A DNA stretch of 64,000 bases from Pseudomonas putida (GCF_002906855.1 NZ_MINI01000028.1:806001-870000), one strand, 5' to 3'; numbered from the stretch's first letter, positions 1 to 9,177 are shown. Program-made: numbers and translations. Notes: generated from the letters alone by a model not told the origin.

Positions 1-288
1 CCGGTTGACTTGTTCCCTACATCGGCCGTATTCCGCTCGGGCCTGGCGGCCTTTACCAAGATCTTCGCCGACCAGTTCGCCGGTGACAACGTGCGCATGA
101 ACAATGTGCTCCCGGGCTGGATCGACAGCCTGCCGGCCACCGAGCAACGCCGCGACAGCGTACCGCTCAAGCGCTATGGCACGAGCGAGGAGATCGCCGC
201 CACCATCGCCTTCCTGGCCAGCGACGGTGCTGGTTACATCACTGGGCAAAACATCAAGGTCGATGGTGGCGTGACGCGTAGCGTCTGA
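1..288 (+). CDS. SDR family oxidoreductase, C-terminal fragment (5' end outside window)
   Basis: The reading frame is open from base 1, so this is the last 95 residues of a longer gene. The tail shows short-chain dehydrogenase features: a helix region after the active-site strand, an NNVLPG segment (the family's N-x-x-x-PG), and the C-terminal GxYITGQNIKVDGG signature before the stop. Where the catalytic YxxxK pair is expected the frame reads FPTSA, so both Tyr and Lys appear replaced. Either this belongs to an atypical SDR branch or its active-site Tyr lies before the window. Substrate cannot be inferred. Confidence 0.8.
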   Translation, partial: PVDLFPTSAVFRSGLAAFTKIFADQFAGDNVRMNNVLPGWIDSLPATEQRRDSVPLKRYGTSEEIAATIAFLASDGAGYITGQNIKVDGGVTRSV

Positions 289-384
289 GCAGGTTCCTTG
301 GGGGAGGCCAGCAGGTGATCGGCACACCGTTTTCAGCGCCTTCCGACCTACACCTTGAGGCCCAGATGCCAATTTTACGTTTTG

Positions 385-407
385 CGACAAATTTTTTACG
401 TTTGTCG
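385..407. promoter_or_regulatory. AT-rich dyad upstream of the SPFH/ATPase operon
   Basis: A 7-bp perfect inverted repeat (cgacaaa / tttgtcg, 9-nt spacer) lies in an AT-rich stretch that also repeats ttttacgttt. It is about 85 bp before the first gene of the SPFH/P-type ATPase operon, where a promoter or operator would sit. The role is inference. Confidence 0.35.
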
Positions 408-491
408 TTATAACGTTACGCCGCTCGTCGCCGGTGGCCGTCAGCTCGTTCGGCTCATGACTTGCGAAGCCTGGTATTTCATGGAGTCTTA

Positions 492-2471
492 ATGACAGTC
501 GATCTAGACACTGAGGCCGCCGACCTCGATGGTTACCCCCGTTTTCACCATGCGCTGGTCCATACGCGCAAGCTGAAGCAGCTGATGTACCTGGCGCTGG
601 CAGTTGCTGTGCTGCTGGCGCTGCTGCAAGGGCTGATCGGGATATTCAGCCCTGACTCCTACTGGCTGGTCCTGCTCGCCGTCAACGGCGCCGTGCTGCT
701 CCTGTTAGCGGGCGCCGCGCAGTCGGCCTGGCAGGTGGCCAGCTGGCGTGCGATTGCCATGGGCCAGGTGCCCGTCCCGTTGCTGTTCTCACGCGCTGGC
801 GAAGAAACCGTCGAGCCTGGGTCGCTCAGCCGTTTCGATCGCTGGTGCCGGCAGGTCGCCGATGCCTGCCGGCGGCAATGGCGCAGGCTTGGCGCAGAAA
901 CGCCCTTGCTCATTGGCCTGGCGTGCCTGGCACTGCTGCTGGTCAAAGGTGCTTGGCGCTTCGACCTGCCGACAGCGTCGGTGGCAGGGCAGGTGACGTG
1001 GATTGCCATCGGCCTGTTGGCCGTTTTTGCGTTTTGCCTGGTCGTGCTCGAGCGCCACCTGATGGCTGAAAGCGAGGCGACCTGGCCCGAGGCCGCGGCG
1101 CTTGCCGCCATCTTGCGGCTGGTCATTGCCGTGCAAGTGCTGACCATTGCCTGCCTGGTCAGTATTGATGGCGAGCGGCTGTGGCCGGCCCGCCTGGCAG
1201 TGCTGATCGGCCTGTTACCTGGCCTGGCAGCGCTCGAACTGCTGGCCCGGGCAGTATTGGCGATGTTCCGCCCCTCGCGCCCACATGAAGAGCCGGCGTT
1301 GGTGGCGCGCAGCCTGGCGGGCGACTTCCTGCAATGGCCACCGCGGCCATTGGCCGTGCTGCAGGACGAACTGCATGAACGCCTGGGCATCGACCTGCGC
1401 CAGGTATGGGCGTTCGCCTTCATGCGGCGGGCGTTCCTGCCGGTGGCGGCGCTGGTGGCGCTGGTCGGTTGGCTGCTGACGGGCATTGTCGAGGTGCCGA
1501 CCAACAACCGTGGTGTCTACGAACGCTTTGGCAACCCCGTGTCGGTGTACCCGCCAGGCCTGCATGTCGGTTTGCCCTGGCCCTTTGGCAAAGTACTGAC
1601 AGTGGACAACAGCATCATCCATGAATTGGCAACGACCACGGCCGAGGGTATCAGCGAACCGCTGGCAGCTGCCGACGGTGCCCCACCGACCACCGCCAAC
1701 CGGCTGTGGGACGCCACTCACCTGAGCGAGAACTCGCAAGTGATTGCCGGTGCCGATGGCGGGCGTCAGGGGTTCCAGATCGTCAACATGGATGTGCGCT
1801 TCATCTACCGCATCGGCCTGAGCGACGCGGCCGCCTTGGCCGCGGCCTATCACACGGCCAACGTCGAGCAGCTGCTGCGCAGCGTTGCCAATCGCGTGCT
1901 GGTCCATGACTTCGCCGGCCGCTCGCTGGATGGTCTGCTGGGCGCTGAACGTGCCGAGCTCGGCCGTGACATCGGACGTGCAGTGCAGGCGGACCTCGAC
2001 CGCATGGATACCGGAGTGGAGCTGTTGGCGACCTCGGTGGAGGCGATCCACCCGCCCGCCGGCGCAGCCAATGCCTACCATGCCGTGCAGGCTGCGCAGA
2101 TCACCGCCCAGGCGCTGGTTGCCCGTGACCGTGGGCAGGCCGCGCAGAAGCTTGACGAAGCCCGCCAGAGCGCCACGTCTTTGACCGACAAGGCCACCGC
2201 CGACGCCCATGAAACCCAGACCAAGGCCGACACCGCCGCGTTGCGCTTCGATGCCGAGCACACCGCCTGGCTGCACGCAGGCCAGGCGTTCATCCTCGAA
2301 CAGTACCTGGAGCGCCTGTCCCAAGGCATGGCGCAGGCGAGCAGCCTGATCATCGATCACCGGCTGGCGGCGAACCAGGCGCCGACTCTGGACCTGCGCA
2401 GCTTTGCAGCGCCTATCGACCCATCGCAATCAAAACCCGCATCCGGCCGTACCCAGGAGCGTAACCCGTGA
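492..2471 (+). CDS. Polytopic SPFH/band-7 protein, HflK-like (protease modulator family)
   Basis: 659 residues if translation starts at ATG 492, chosen because GGAG at 483-486 is well spaced and the in-frame TTG further upstream has no ribosome site. The first ~320 residues hold about six hydrophobic segments, with another at roughly 315-333. An SPFH/band-7 domain follows (NNRGVYERFGNP...PPGLHVGLPWPFGKV). The C-terminus (about 530-600) is Ala/Gln/Lys-rich and likely coiled coil. Classical HflK is about 400 residues with one membrane helix, so the long polytopic N-terminus is unusual. It is the first gene of a four-gene operon ending in a metal ATPase and overlaps the next gene by 4 nt. A membrane scaffold or modulator role is inferred from the family. 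Confidence 0.8.
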   Translation: MTVDLDTEAADLDGYPRFHHALVHTRKLKQLMYLALAVAVLLALLQGLIGIFSPDSYWLVLLAVNGAVLLLLAGAAQSAWQVASWRAIAMGQVPVPLLFSRAGEETVEPGSLSRFDRWCRQVADACRRQWRRLGAETPLLIGLACLALLLVKGAWRFDLPTASVAGQVTWIAIGLLAVFAFCLVVLERHLMAESEATWPEAAALAAILRLVIAVQVLTIACLVSIDGERLWPARLAVLIGLLPGLAALELLARAVLAMFRPSRPHEEPALVARSLAGDFLQWPPRPLAVLQDELHERLGIDLRQVWAFAFMRRAFLPVAALVALVGWLLTGIVEVPTNNRGVYERFGNPVSVYPPGLHVGLPWPFGKVLTVDNSIIHELATTTAEGISEPLAAADGAPPTTANRLWDATHLSENSQVIAGADGGRQGFQIVNMDVRFIYRIGLSDAAALAAAYHTANVEQLLRSVANRVLVHDFAGRSLDGLLGAERAELGRDIGRAVQADLDRMDTGVELLATSVEAIHPPAGAANAYHAVQAAQITAQALVARDRGQAAQKLDEARQSATSLTDKATADAHETQTKADTAALRFDAEHTAWLHAGQAFILEQYLERLSQGMAQASSLIIDHRLAANQAPTLDLRSFAAPIDPSQSKPASGRTQERNP

Positions 2472-3484
2472 GTTCCCATACTGCACATGGTCATGACCAC
2501 GAACACGAACACGACCACGACCACAATCACGACCATGCCGATAATCACGGTCGTGCCCGTCCCGCCTGGCTGCGTGTCGGGGTGGCGCTGCTGCTGGTCC
2601 TGATCATGGTCGCGACGGCCTGCCTCGTGCAGGTTCGTGTCGGCGAAGCTACCGTCATCACACGCTTTGGCAACCCGTCACGGGTACTGATCGAGCCCGG
2701 GCTCAACTGGCGCTGGCCCGTGCCGTTCGAGGCCGCGGTACCGGTCGACCTGCGCTTGCGCACCACCTCAAGCGGGCTGCAGGATGTCGGCACGCGGGAT
2801 GGCCTGCGCATCATCGTCCAGGCCTATGTCGCCTGGCAGGTGGCGGCCGATCCGCAGAGCATCCAGCTGTTCATGCGCGCGGTGCAGAACCAGCCCGACG
2901 AGGCGGCGCGGCAGATCCGCACCCTGGTGGGCTCGGCCCTGGAAACCACGGCCAGCGGTTTCGAGCTGGCCGACCTGGTCAACGTCGATGCCAGCCGGGT
3001 ACGCATCGACGGCTTCGAGCAACGCCTGCGTGAGCAGATTGAGCAGCAACTGATCAACAGCTATGGGGTGCGGGTGGTGCAAGTGGGCATCGAGCGCCTG
3101 ACCTTGCCCAAGGTCACCCTCGAAGCCACCGTTGACCGCATGCGCGCCGAACGCGAGACCATCGCCACCGAGCGCACGGCCGAAGGCAAGCGCAAGGCGG
3201 CGGAGATCCAGTCGGCGGCCGAGCGTGATGCCCGTATCCTGCAGGCCGATGCCGGTGTGAAAGCCGCGCAGATCCAGGCGCAATCGCAGGTGCAGGCGGC
3301 GGACATCTACGGCAAGGCCTATGCCGGTGCGCCGCAGCTGTACACCTTGCTGCGCTCGCTCGACACCCTCGGCTCGGTCATCAACCCCGGCACCAAGCTG
3401 GTGTTGCGCACCGACGCTGCGCCGTTCCGTGCCCTGGTAGAGGGGCCTGTGCTGCCAGCGGGGGCTGACCATGGCCAGCCGTGA
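2468..3484 (+). CDS. SPFH/band-7 protein, HflC-like, with His-rich N-terminus
   Basis: 338 residues from a GTG start that overlaps the previous stop (GTGA). Residues 3-27 are an extraordinary His/Asp/Glu tract of repeated DH and EH pairs, the kind of flexible segment that binds Zn, Ni or Cu in metal proteins. One membrane helix follows (about 36-58), then a band-7 domain (VGEATVITRFGNPSRVLIEPGLNWRWP) and a charged coiled coil (about 215-275). HflC proteins normally form hetero-oligomeric rings with HflK around FtsH. Here the partners are the flanking SPFH genes. The His tract and the downstream P-type ATPase suggest a metal-related assembly, which is inference. Confidence 0.82.
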   Translation: MSSHTAHGHDHEHEHDHDHNHDHADNHGRARPAWLRVGVALLLVLIMVATACLVQVRVGEATVITRFGNPSRVLIEPGLNWRWPVPFEAAVPVDLRLRTTSSGLQDVGTRDGLRIIVQAYVAWQVAADPQSIQLFMRAVQNQPDEAARQIRTLVGSALETTASGFELADLVNVDASRVRIDGFEQRLREQIEQQLINSYGVRVVQVGIERLTLPKVTLEATVDRMRAERETIATERTAEGKRKAAEIQSAAERDARILQADAGVKAAQIQAQSQVQAADIYGKAYAGAPQLYTLLRSLDTLGSVINPGTKLVLRTDAAPFRALVEGPVLPAGADHGQP

Positions 3485-4511
3485 GCCGTTGTCGGCCAGG
3501 CTGCCCGCCGGCCCCTGGCTGCAATCGGGGCGCATCGGCTTTATAGCGCTGTACGTGGTGGCATTGTTGGCGGCGCTGGGCTGGCTGTTTGGCAATGTGC
3601 GTCAGATAGGCCCGGAAAACCGTGCGGTGGTCTTGCGCCTGGGGGCCGAGGAGCGCATCCAGAATGCCGGCTTGTTGCTGGCTTGGCCTGAGCCCTTCGA
3701 GCAAGTGGTGATGTTGCCCTCGGCAGCGCGGGTGACCGAACGCCAGGTGGAGTTGCTGCTGCGCTCGGCGCTTGCGCAGAAATCCGACAAGGACGGCACC
3801 CTGGCCAGCGATGCCACCGCAGGTTCCGGCTATCTGCTGACCGGCGATGCCGGGGCCGTGCAGTTGGACGTGCGAGTGTTCTACACGGTGAGCGACCCCT
3901 ACGCCTACGCGCGCCAGGGGCAACATGTGCAACCCGCGCTGGACCGCCTGGTGGAACGTAACGCCGTGCAGATCTGCGCCTCGCGCGACATGGATGCCAT
4001 CCTGGTCGCACGCCCGGAGCTGGTCGGTGGCGATGCCCGTCTGGCCGATCAACGCGAGCGGCTGCGCGGTGACCTGCAGCAAGGCATCAATGGCAGCCTG
4101 GCCCGGTTGCAGTCGGCTGGCGCCAGCCTGGGCATCGAGGTGGTGCGGGTCGACATCCAGTCTTCGCTGCCGTGGTCGGCGGTCAGCGCGTTCAACGCGG
4201 TGCTCACTGCCAGTCAGCAAGCCGAGCAGGCGGTCGCCAAAGCCCGTAATGATGCTGCGCGCCAATTGCAGCAGGCCACCCAGGCCGCCGACCGCACCGT
4301 GCAGGTGGCCCAGGCCGAAGCCAGCGAGCGCTTGTCCCGCGCCCAGGCCGCCACCGCGACGATCGTCGGCCTGACCCAGCAGCAAGATCCGCAGTTGCTG
4401 CTGCGCCTCTACCGCGAGCGGGTGCCGGCGATCCTGGCGCGTGCCGGGTCGGTCACCACCGTCAACAAAGATGACGCCGGGCACATGATCCTGCAGGGCC
4501 CTGCGCAATGA
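3471..4511 (+). CDS. SPFH/band-7 protein, HflK-like (third paralogue)
   Basis: 346 residues; the ATG overlaps the end of the HflC-like gene by 14 nt, so translation is likely coupled. One N-terminal membrane helix (about 23-45) is followed by a band-7 domain starting near IGPENRAVVLRLGAEERIQNAG. An Ala/Gln-rich coiled coil (about 240-300) precedes the C-terminal LLLRLYRERVPAILARAG segment. Together with the two preceding genes it makes three different SPFH proteins in one transcript, rather than the usual hflK-hflC pair. No hfq-hflX context is present, so this is not the canonical hflKC locus. Confidence 0.8.
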   Translation: MASREPLSARLPAGPWLQSGRIGFIALYVVALLAALGWLFGNVRQIGPENRAVVLRLGAEERIQNAGLLLAWPEPFEQVVMLPSAARVTERQVELLLRSALAQKSDKDGTLASDATAGSGYLLTGDAGAVQLDVRVFYTVSDPYAYARQGQHVQPALDRLVERNAVQICASRDMDAILVARPELVGGDARLADQRERLRGDLQQGINGSLARLQSAGASLGIEVVRVDIQSSLPWSAVSAFNAVLTASQQAEQAVAKARNDAARQLQQATQAADRTVQVAQAEASERLSRAQAATATIVGLTQQQDPQLLLRLYRERVPAILARAGSVTTVNKDDAGHMILQGPAQ

Positions 4512-4548
4512 CTACGATGCCTTTTTCCCAGTTCTGGAGCTGCTCGCG

Positions 4549-6513
4549 ATGAGTACTCATCACTGTCATGGCCACGGGCACCATCACCATGCCCACACCC
4601 ACCTCACGTCCGGCCTGCTGTCCCCGGCCGAGCAGCGCACGGCCGCACGCCAGCTTAGCCTGGCGATGCTGGCTCTCGGGTTACTGGCGCTGGGGCTGGT
4701 CTGGCGCTGGCTGGCACCGACCCAGGAAGGGGTCAGCCAGTTGTTGCTGGGCGGCGCCTCGCTGCTGGTGGCCGTTCCGGTGTTACGCTCTGCCTGGTAC
4801 AGCCTGCTGCACCCCAGCCTGCATGGCCTCACCGATCAGCTGATCGCCCTGGCCATGCTGGGGGCCTGGGCGACCGGCGACCTGGCCACGGCGGCGCTGC
4901 TGCCGATCATCATGATCTTTGGCCACATGCTCGAAGAGCGCAGCGTGCTGGGTTCGCAAGAGGCCATTGCCGCGCTGGGGCAACTGACCCGCAGCCATGC
5001 GCGGCTGATCGACGCCGATGGCCAGGTGCGCGAGGTCGATAACGCCAGCCTCAAGCCAGGCGACCAGGTCGAGGTGCGCGCCGGTGATCGTGTACCCGCT
5101 GACGGCCGCGTCCTGCAAGGCCAGGCCAGCCTGGATACCGCGCCGATCACCGGCGAAGCGGTGCCGCTGGAAGTGGCCAGTGGCATGGATATCCATGGTG
5201 GCTCTATAAACCTGGACGGTCTGTTGCGGGTAGAAGTAACCCGGGTTGGCGATGACTCGACCCTGGGCAAGGTCATCGCCCTGATGCAGCGCGCCGAGCA
5301 GGCCAAACCACCGATTACCCGCCTGCTGGAACGCCACGCCGGGCGCTACCTGGTGCTGGTCTTGTTGATTGCCGCGGTGACCTGGTTCATCACCCGCGAT
5401 GCCCAGGCCATGCTTGCCGTGCTGGTGGCTGCCTGCCCGTGCGCGCTGGTGCTGTCGGCGCCGGCCACGGCAGTGGCCGGCATTGCCGTCGCTGCCCGGC
5501 ACGGCATCCTGATTCGCGGTTCGGCCTTCCTTGAAGAACTGGCCGACCTGTCTTCACTGGTGATCGACAAGACTGGCACGCTGACCTACGGTGACCTGCG
5601 CCTGCGCAGTGTGGTCGGCACTGCCGCGGCAGTGCCCCAGGCCGATATCGTCAACCTCGCGGCCACCCTTGGCGCTGCCAGCAGCCACCCGGTCAGCCGG
5701 GCGCTGGCAACGCTGGTGCCCCATGAGCAGCATCTGCCCCTGCTGGACATTCACGAGCGCCAGGGCTTTGGCGTGGTGGCACACACGGCCGAGGGTGAAG
5801 CGGCCCTCGGGCGCCCGGAGCTGTTCCGCCAACTGGGCATGCAGGTGCCGCCCGTGCCCGAGCATGACGGCCCGATTGCCGGCCTGGCGCTGAACGGGCA
5901 GTTCCTCGCCTGGCTGCTGCTGGCCGACAACGTGCGGGCAGAGTCTGCCGAGGCCATGCAGCAGCTGCGCGAACTCGGCCTGCAGCGCCAGTTGCTACTG
6001 ACCGGTGACCGCAGCCGTGTCGCAGAAGCCATTGCCGAGCAGGTCGGCATGACGCGCGTGGTGGCTGAAGCGCTGCCGGAAGACAAGATGCACCACGTCA
6101 ACCAGGAACTGCAGTTGGGCTTCCGCCCGCTGGTGGTGGGGGATGGCATCAATGACTCGCTGGCGCTGAAGGCCGGTGTGGTCGGGGTGGCCATGGGCGC
6201 CAACGGTGCTGACATTGCCCTGGCCGCAGCAGATATCGTGCTGATCAACGGCGACCTGCGGCGCCTGGCCACCTGCATCCGCCTCAGCCGCGAGTGCCGA
6301 CGCACGCTCCAGGTGAATGTGTTGATCGGCCTCGGTTGGACCTTGGCGATTGTGGTTGCCGCCGCATTCGGCCTGCTGGGCGCGGCGGGGGCCATGATCG
6401 CCGCGCTGCTGCACAACCTCAGCACGCTGTTGGTGCTGACCAACGCCGGGCGCCTGTTGCGCTATGACGAACGGCTCGGGCAGGGCAATCCGGTGCCGGC
6501 GCTGCAGCCCTAG
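4549..6513 (+). CDS. Heavy-metal translocating P1B-type ATPase with His-rich N-terminus
   Basis: 654 residues. Residues 3-19 are His-rich and there is no CxxC heavy-metal domain. P-type landmarks are all present: actuator TGEA (201-204, TGES in most relatives), transport-site CPC (296-298), phosphorylation site DKTGT (Asp340), an HP dipeptide in the nucleotide domain and GDGIND (531-536). The last membrane helix reads HNLST (622-626). It resembles the HEGxT signature of the P1B-4 group, although that group has SPC rather than CPC, so the metal is not assignable. It is the last gene of the SPFH operon, 37 nt after the third SPFH gene. Its stop codon shares CTAG with the stop of convergent mtlD. 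Confidence 0.9.
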   Translation: MSTHHCHGHGHHHHAHTHLTSGLLSPAEQRTAARQLSLAMLALGLLALGLVWRWLAPTQEGVSQLLLGGASLLVAVPVLRSAWYSLLHPSLHGLTDQLIALAMLGAWATGDLATAALLPIIMIFGHMLEERSVLGSQEAIAALGQLTRSHARLIDADGQVREVDNASLKPGDQVEVRAGDRVPADGRVLQGQASLDTAPITGEAVPLEVASGMDIHGGSINLDGLLRVEVTRVGDDSTLGKVIALMQRAEQAKPPITRLLERHAGRYLVLVLLIAAVTWFITRDAQAMLAVLVAACPCALVLSAPATAVAGIAVAARHGILIRGSAFLEELADLSSLVIDKTGTLTYGDLRLRSVVGTAAAVPQADIVNLAATLGAASSHPVSRALATLVPHEQHLPLLDIHERQGFGVVAHTAEGEAALGRPELFRQLGMQVPPVPEHDGPIAGLALNGQFLAWLLLADNVRAESAEAMQQLRELGLQRQLLLTGDRSRVAEAIAEQVGMTRVVAEALPEDKMHHVNQELQLGFRPLVVGDGINDSLALKAGVVGVAMGANGADIALAAADIVLINGDLRRLATCIRLSRECRRTLQVNVLIGLGWTLAIVVAAAFGLLGAAGAMIAALLHNLSTLLVLTNAGRLLRYDERLGQGNPVPALQP

Positions 6514-8684
6514 CTGAGCACAGCGTCAGGGCCAGGCGCGTGCCTGGCCGCGCCGCTGTTGGCTGCAGGCGCGATGCTCCACTCGGCGCTGTCGCGTTGC
6601 TGCAGGCGGCGGAAGTGGGCGGCTATGCTGTCGATAATCGGCGCATCCTCGAGCGGGTCAAGCCCCGGATAGGGCTTGCCGTGGTAATCACCGTCATGGG
6701 TCAGTACCGCCTCGACCTGTTCGCCGCTGGCACTGTAGAGCTGCTTCATCAGCTGCGCCTCGCGGTCTTTGCGGGGGTTGCAGCTCAATGCATAGTGAAT
6801 GGCCAGTGCCGCCCCCAACGCCAAGGCCGGTGTGTCCATGCCGTGCTTGCGGGCCAGGTCGATGCTGCTGAGGATGCGCTCGTTGCGCTGCAGCTTGCGC
6901 ATCGGATCGCGGCCCACACGGGCGCAGGGGTCCTTGAACGAAGACTTGCAGCGTTCAAGAAACGCATTGGCAAACCGCTCGACCACCTCGGCCATTTGCG
7001 GATACTCGGCCACCAGCGCCGGCGCCACTTCCTGGTGAATCAAACGCTCGGCCAGCGCGCTCACGCGGGCGTCGCCCATGCCCTGGCCGACCCAGGTGTA
7101 GCCCAGCAGGCTGGCGTACCAGGCGATGATGGCGTGCGGGCCATTCCACAAGCGGTTCTTGATGATCTGGATCTGGGTAATGTCGGTGACGGTTTTCACC
7201 TGGCGCAGCCGCTCCAGCAAGTCGCCGCCGCGCTCGACATACAGCGGCATGTCGGGCTCGCTGTTGAACAGCACCAGATGCAACTGGCTCAGGGCATTAC
7301 TGGACTGGGCGAAAGGCCTGAAGTGGCTGATCAGCCGTTGGTACTCGGCTGTCGGTTTTGCTGGCGCCGGTTCGTTATCAAGGCTGTTCTGGAACATCTG
7401 CGACTTGATGCGCAATTGCCGAACCAGCGCATCGTTGCTGATCTTGGAAACGATGCGGCTAACCACGGTTTCGGCGAAGTGGGTCTTTTCCAGTACCTGC
7501 TTGCAGATTTCGGGTGCACACAGCAACGCCAACTGAGCCTGTACCTGCCGGCGGACAAACGCGCCGCCGCCGATCTTGTTGAGCACGATCAGCAGGGTCA
7601 GCTCGCGACCGCGGCACTCGAAGCGTTGCAGCAAGCCCTTGGCAATGACCTTGGCCTGCTGCTGAATCGCCTGTTCAGGCAGGCTCAGGCCGATGATTTC
7701 GGCGGCGTTGTACATGTCGATCACCGCCTGCTCATCGTCCATGTCGATCATGCGCACATTTTCGATGGTCTGGTCGAACGCGCTGGCTCCGTAGCGCACG
7801 CTGTAGCGGCCGAACGCGGCGACGGTTTCCCTGAGCGTGCGCGAGCGGCTGGCGGCGATGACTTCGCACGGCCGGGTGTAGCCGTCCCAGTGGGCGAACA
7901 CCTGGGTCAGGTAGCCACCGCCGATGGCGCCGAAACCATGGATGCCGACACGGAACTGGTTGAGCGAGGCCGGGAAGGGTTCGGCGAACTCCGGCATGCC
8001 CAGGTCGGGCACGCACTCGTTCAAGTCGGCGAGGAACCCGTGCATGCTGCGGTAGGCCTTGAGCGCACCCGCCTTGACCTCGGGCGCAGGCGGCTTGATG
8101 TCTTCGATCAGGATGGCCTGGCCTTCGGCGCGAATGGCCGAAAGCAGGCCGTTTTCCGAATCTTCGAGCATGAAGCACTGAGCGGGCGCGCAATTGAGTG
8201 CGCGGGCAGCGCGCAGGAAGATTTCCGGGTGCGGCTTGCCCTGGCTGACTTCATCGCCACAAACGGTGATGTCGAAGTACTTCAGCACGTTGGCATTGAT
8301 CAGGTATTCCTCGGCAATCGCACGGCGGCTGGACGTAGCCACCGCCAGGGTCAGGCCCGACTTGCGCAGGCGCTCCAGTACTTCCAGCAAGCCTGGCTTG
8401 ATCGGCACGCCGTGATTGCGCACGTACTCCAGCTCCAGCTCGTCGGCGCGCTGACGAATCTGCGCATAGGGGAAGTCTTCGCCGTTGTGGGCCTTGGCCA
8501 GCGCTTCGGCCTTTTTCGCACTCAGGCCCAGCGAGCCGATCAGCGTCTGCTCGCTCAAGGCTTTGCCGAAGATTTCCAGCGATGCCTGTTTCAACGTCCT
8601 GAAACGCAGGCGCTCGGTGTCGAACATCGTGCCATCCATATCGAAAATGGCGCTGAGAATTTTGTTGCCCTGAAACAAGATCAT
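6510..8684 (-). CDS. mtlD: Bifunctional mannitol-1-phosphate dehydrogenase/phosphatase
   Basis: 724 residues from the ATG at 8684, chosen because AAGGGG lies about 8 nt upstream. The N-terminal ~210 residues are a HAD phosphatase with FDMDGTMFDT (Asp15, Asp17) and the motif GKPHPEIF. The remainder is a long-chain polyol dehydrogenase with nucleotide-binding GIHGFGAIGGG and the KxxxxNxxH active-site pattern in KNRLWNGPHAIIAW. The same fusion is known from Acinetobacter baylyi MtlD, which reduces fructose-6-phosphate to mannitol-1-phosphate and dephosphorylates it to make mannitol as an osmolyte. The assignment rests on this domain order. No mannitol PTS or transporter is nearby, which supports biosynthesis rather than catabolism. 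Confidence 0.88.
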   Translation of the reverse strand: MILFQGNKILSAIFDMDGTMFDTERLRFRTLKQASLEIFGKALSEQTLIGSLGLSAKKAEALAKAHNGEDFPYAQIRQRADELELEYVRNHGVPIKPGLLEVLERLRKSGLTLAVATSSRRAIAEEYLINANVLKYFDITVCGDEVSQGKPHPEIFLRAARALNCAPAQCFMLEDSENGLLSAIRAEGQAILIEDIKPPAPEVKAGALKAYRSMHGFLADLNECVPDLGMPEFAEPFPASLNQFRVGIHGFGAIGGGYLTQVFAHWDGYTRPCEVIAASRSRTLRETVAAFGRYSVRYGASAFDQTIENVRMIDMDDEQAVIDMYNAAEIIGLSLPEQAIQQQAKVIAKGLLQRFECRGRELTLLIVLNKIGGGAFVRRQVQAQLALLCAPEICKQVLEKTHFAETVVSRIVSKISNDALVRQLRIKSQMFQNSLDNEPAPAKPTAEYQRLISHFRPFAQSSNALSQLHLVLFNSEPDMPLYVERGGDLLERLRQVKTVTDITQIQIIKNRLWNGPHAIIAWYASLLGYTWVGQGMGDARVSALAERLIHQEVAPALVAEYPQMAEVVERFANAFLERCKSSFKDPCARVGRDPMRKLQRNERILSSIDLARKHGMDTPALALGAALAIHYALSCNPRKDREAQLMKQLYSASGEQVEAVLTHDGDYHGKPYPGLDPLEDAPIIDSIAAHFRRLQQRDSAEWSIAPAANSGAARHAPGPDAVLS

Positions 8685-9177
8685 GTAGGTATTGCCCCTT
8701 TTTTTGGCGTGTAACACTTCGCCTGCAGCGGCTGAATGGCGAGTCAATGCGTGTCGACTGCGGCATGGGCAGTCAGGTAGGGGGCATGCGATCTACCGGT
8801 GGGCGCTCGGGTTTGACCCAGAGGTAGGGTGGTACGGCGCGGGGCGTGCAGAGGAGGGAGAGGAACTTCGAGGCAAGGCGGGCGACTTTGGATTCACGCC
8901 CACTGGCTGCAGCTTGGCTGGCAGACAATGGGCGCACAGAGCGATGGATACGTGTGATTCCAAGCATGAGGTGCTTATCTTCCTTATTCGGGTGACTGTC
9001 GTTCCTTTTTTACCCTTGCACGTATGCGCAAGCAGATGCAAGGCACCAGCAACATCCGTTCGGTTACCGAACACAAGCCGCATTTGCGCACTCAAGCCTG
9101 CCACGGCAACTCCGATAGCTGCTCACCCACCGTCGAAACCTCGACCAGAAGTGGCGCCAACAAGGAGTACTGCCCGC
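8685..9177. other. Intergenic region between mtlD and the chemoreceptor gene
   Basis: About 490 bp between divergent genes. Open frames run through it, including one in frame with the chemoreceptor. Their composition and the well-placed AAGGAG at 9162-9167 argue that the receptor starts at 9178. The region must hold the mtlD and receptor promoters. I see no further gene or clear operator. Confidence 0.55.

Noticed and set aside
6540..8714. A 724-codon plus-strand frame opposite mtlD
   Set aside because: It is antisense to a recognisable two-domain enzyme and has no family motif; high GC keeps opposite frames open.
8692..9177. N-terminal extension of the chemoreceptor
   Set aside because: No hydrophobic or conserved pattern, and a well-placed ribosome site supports ATG 9178.
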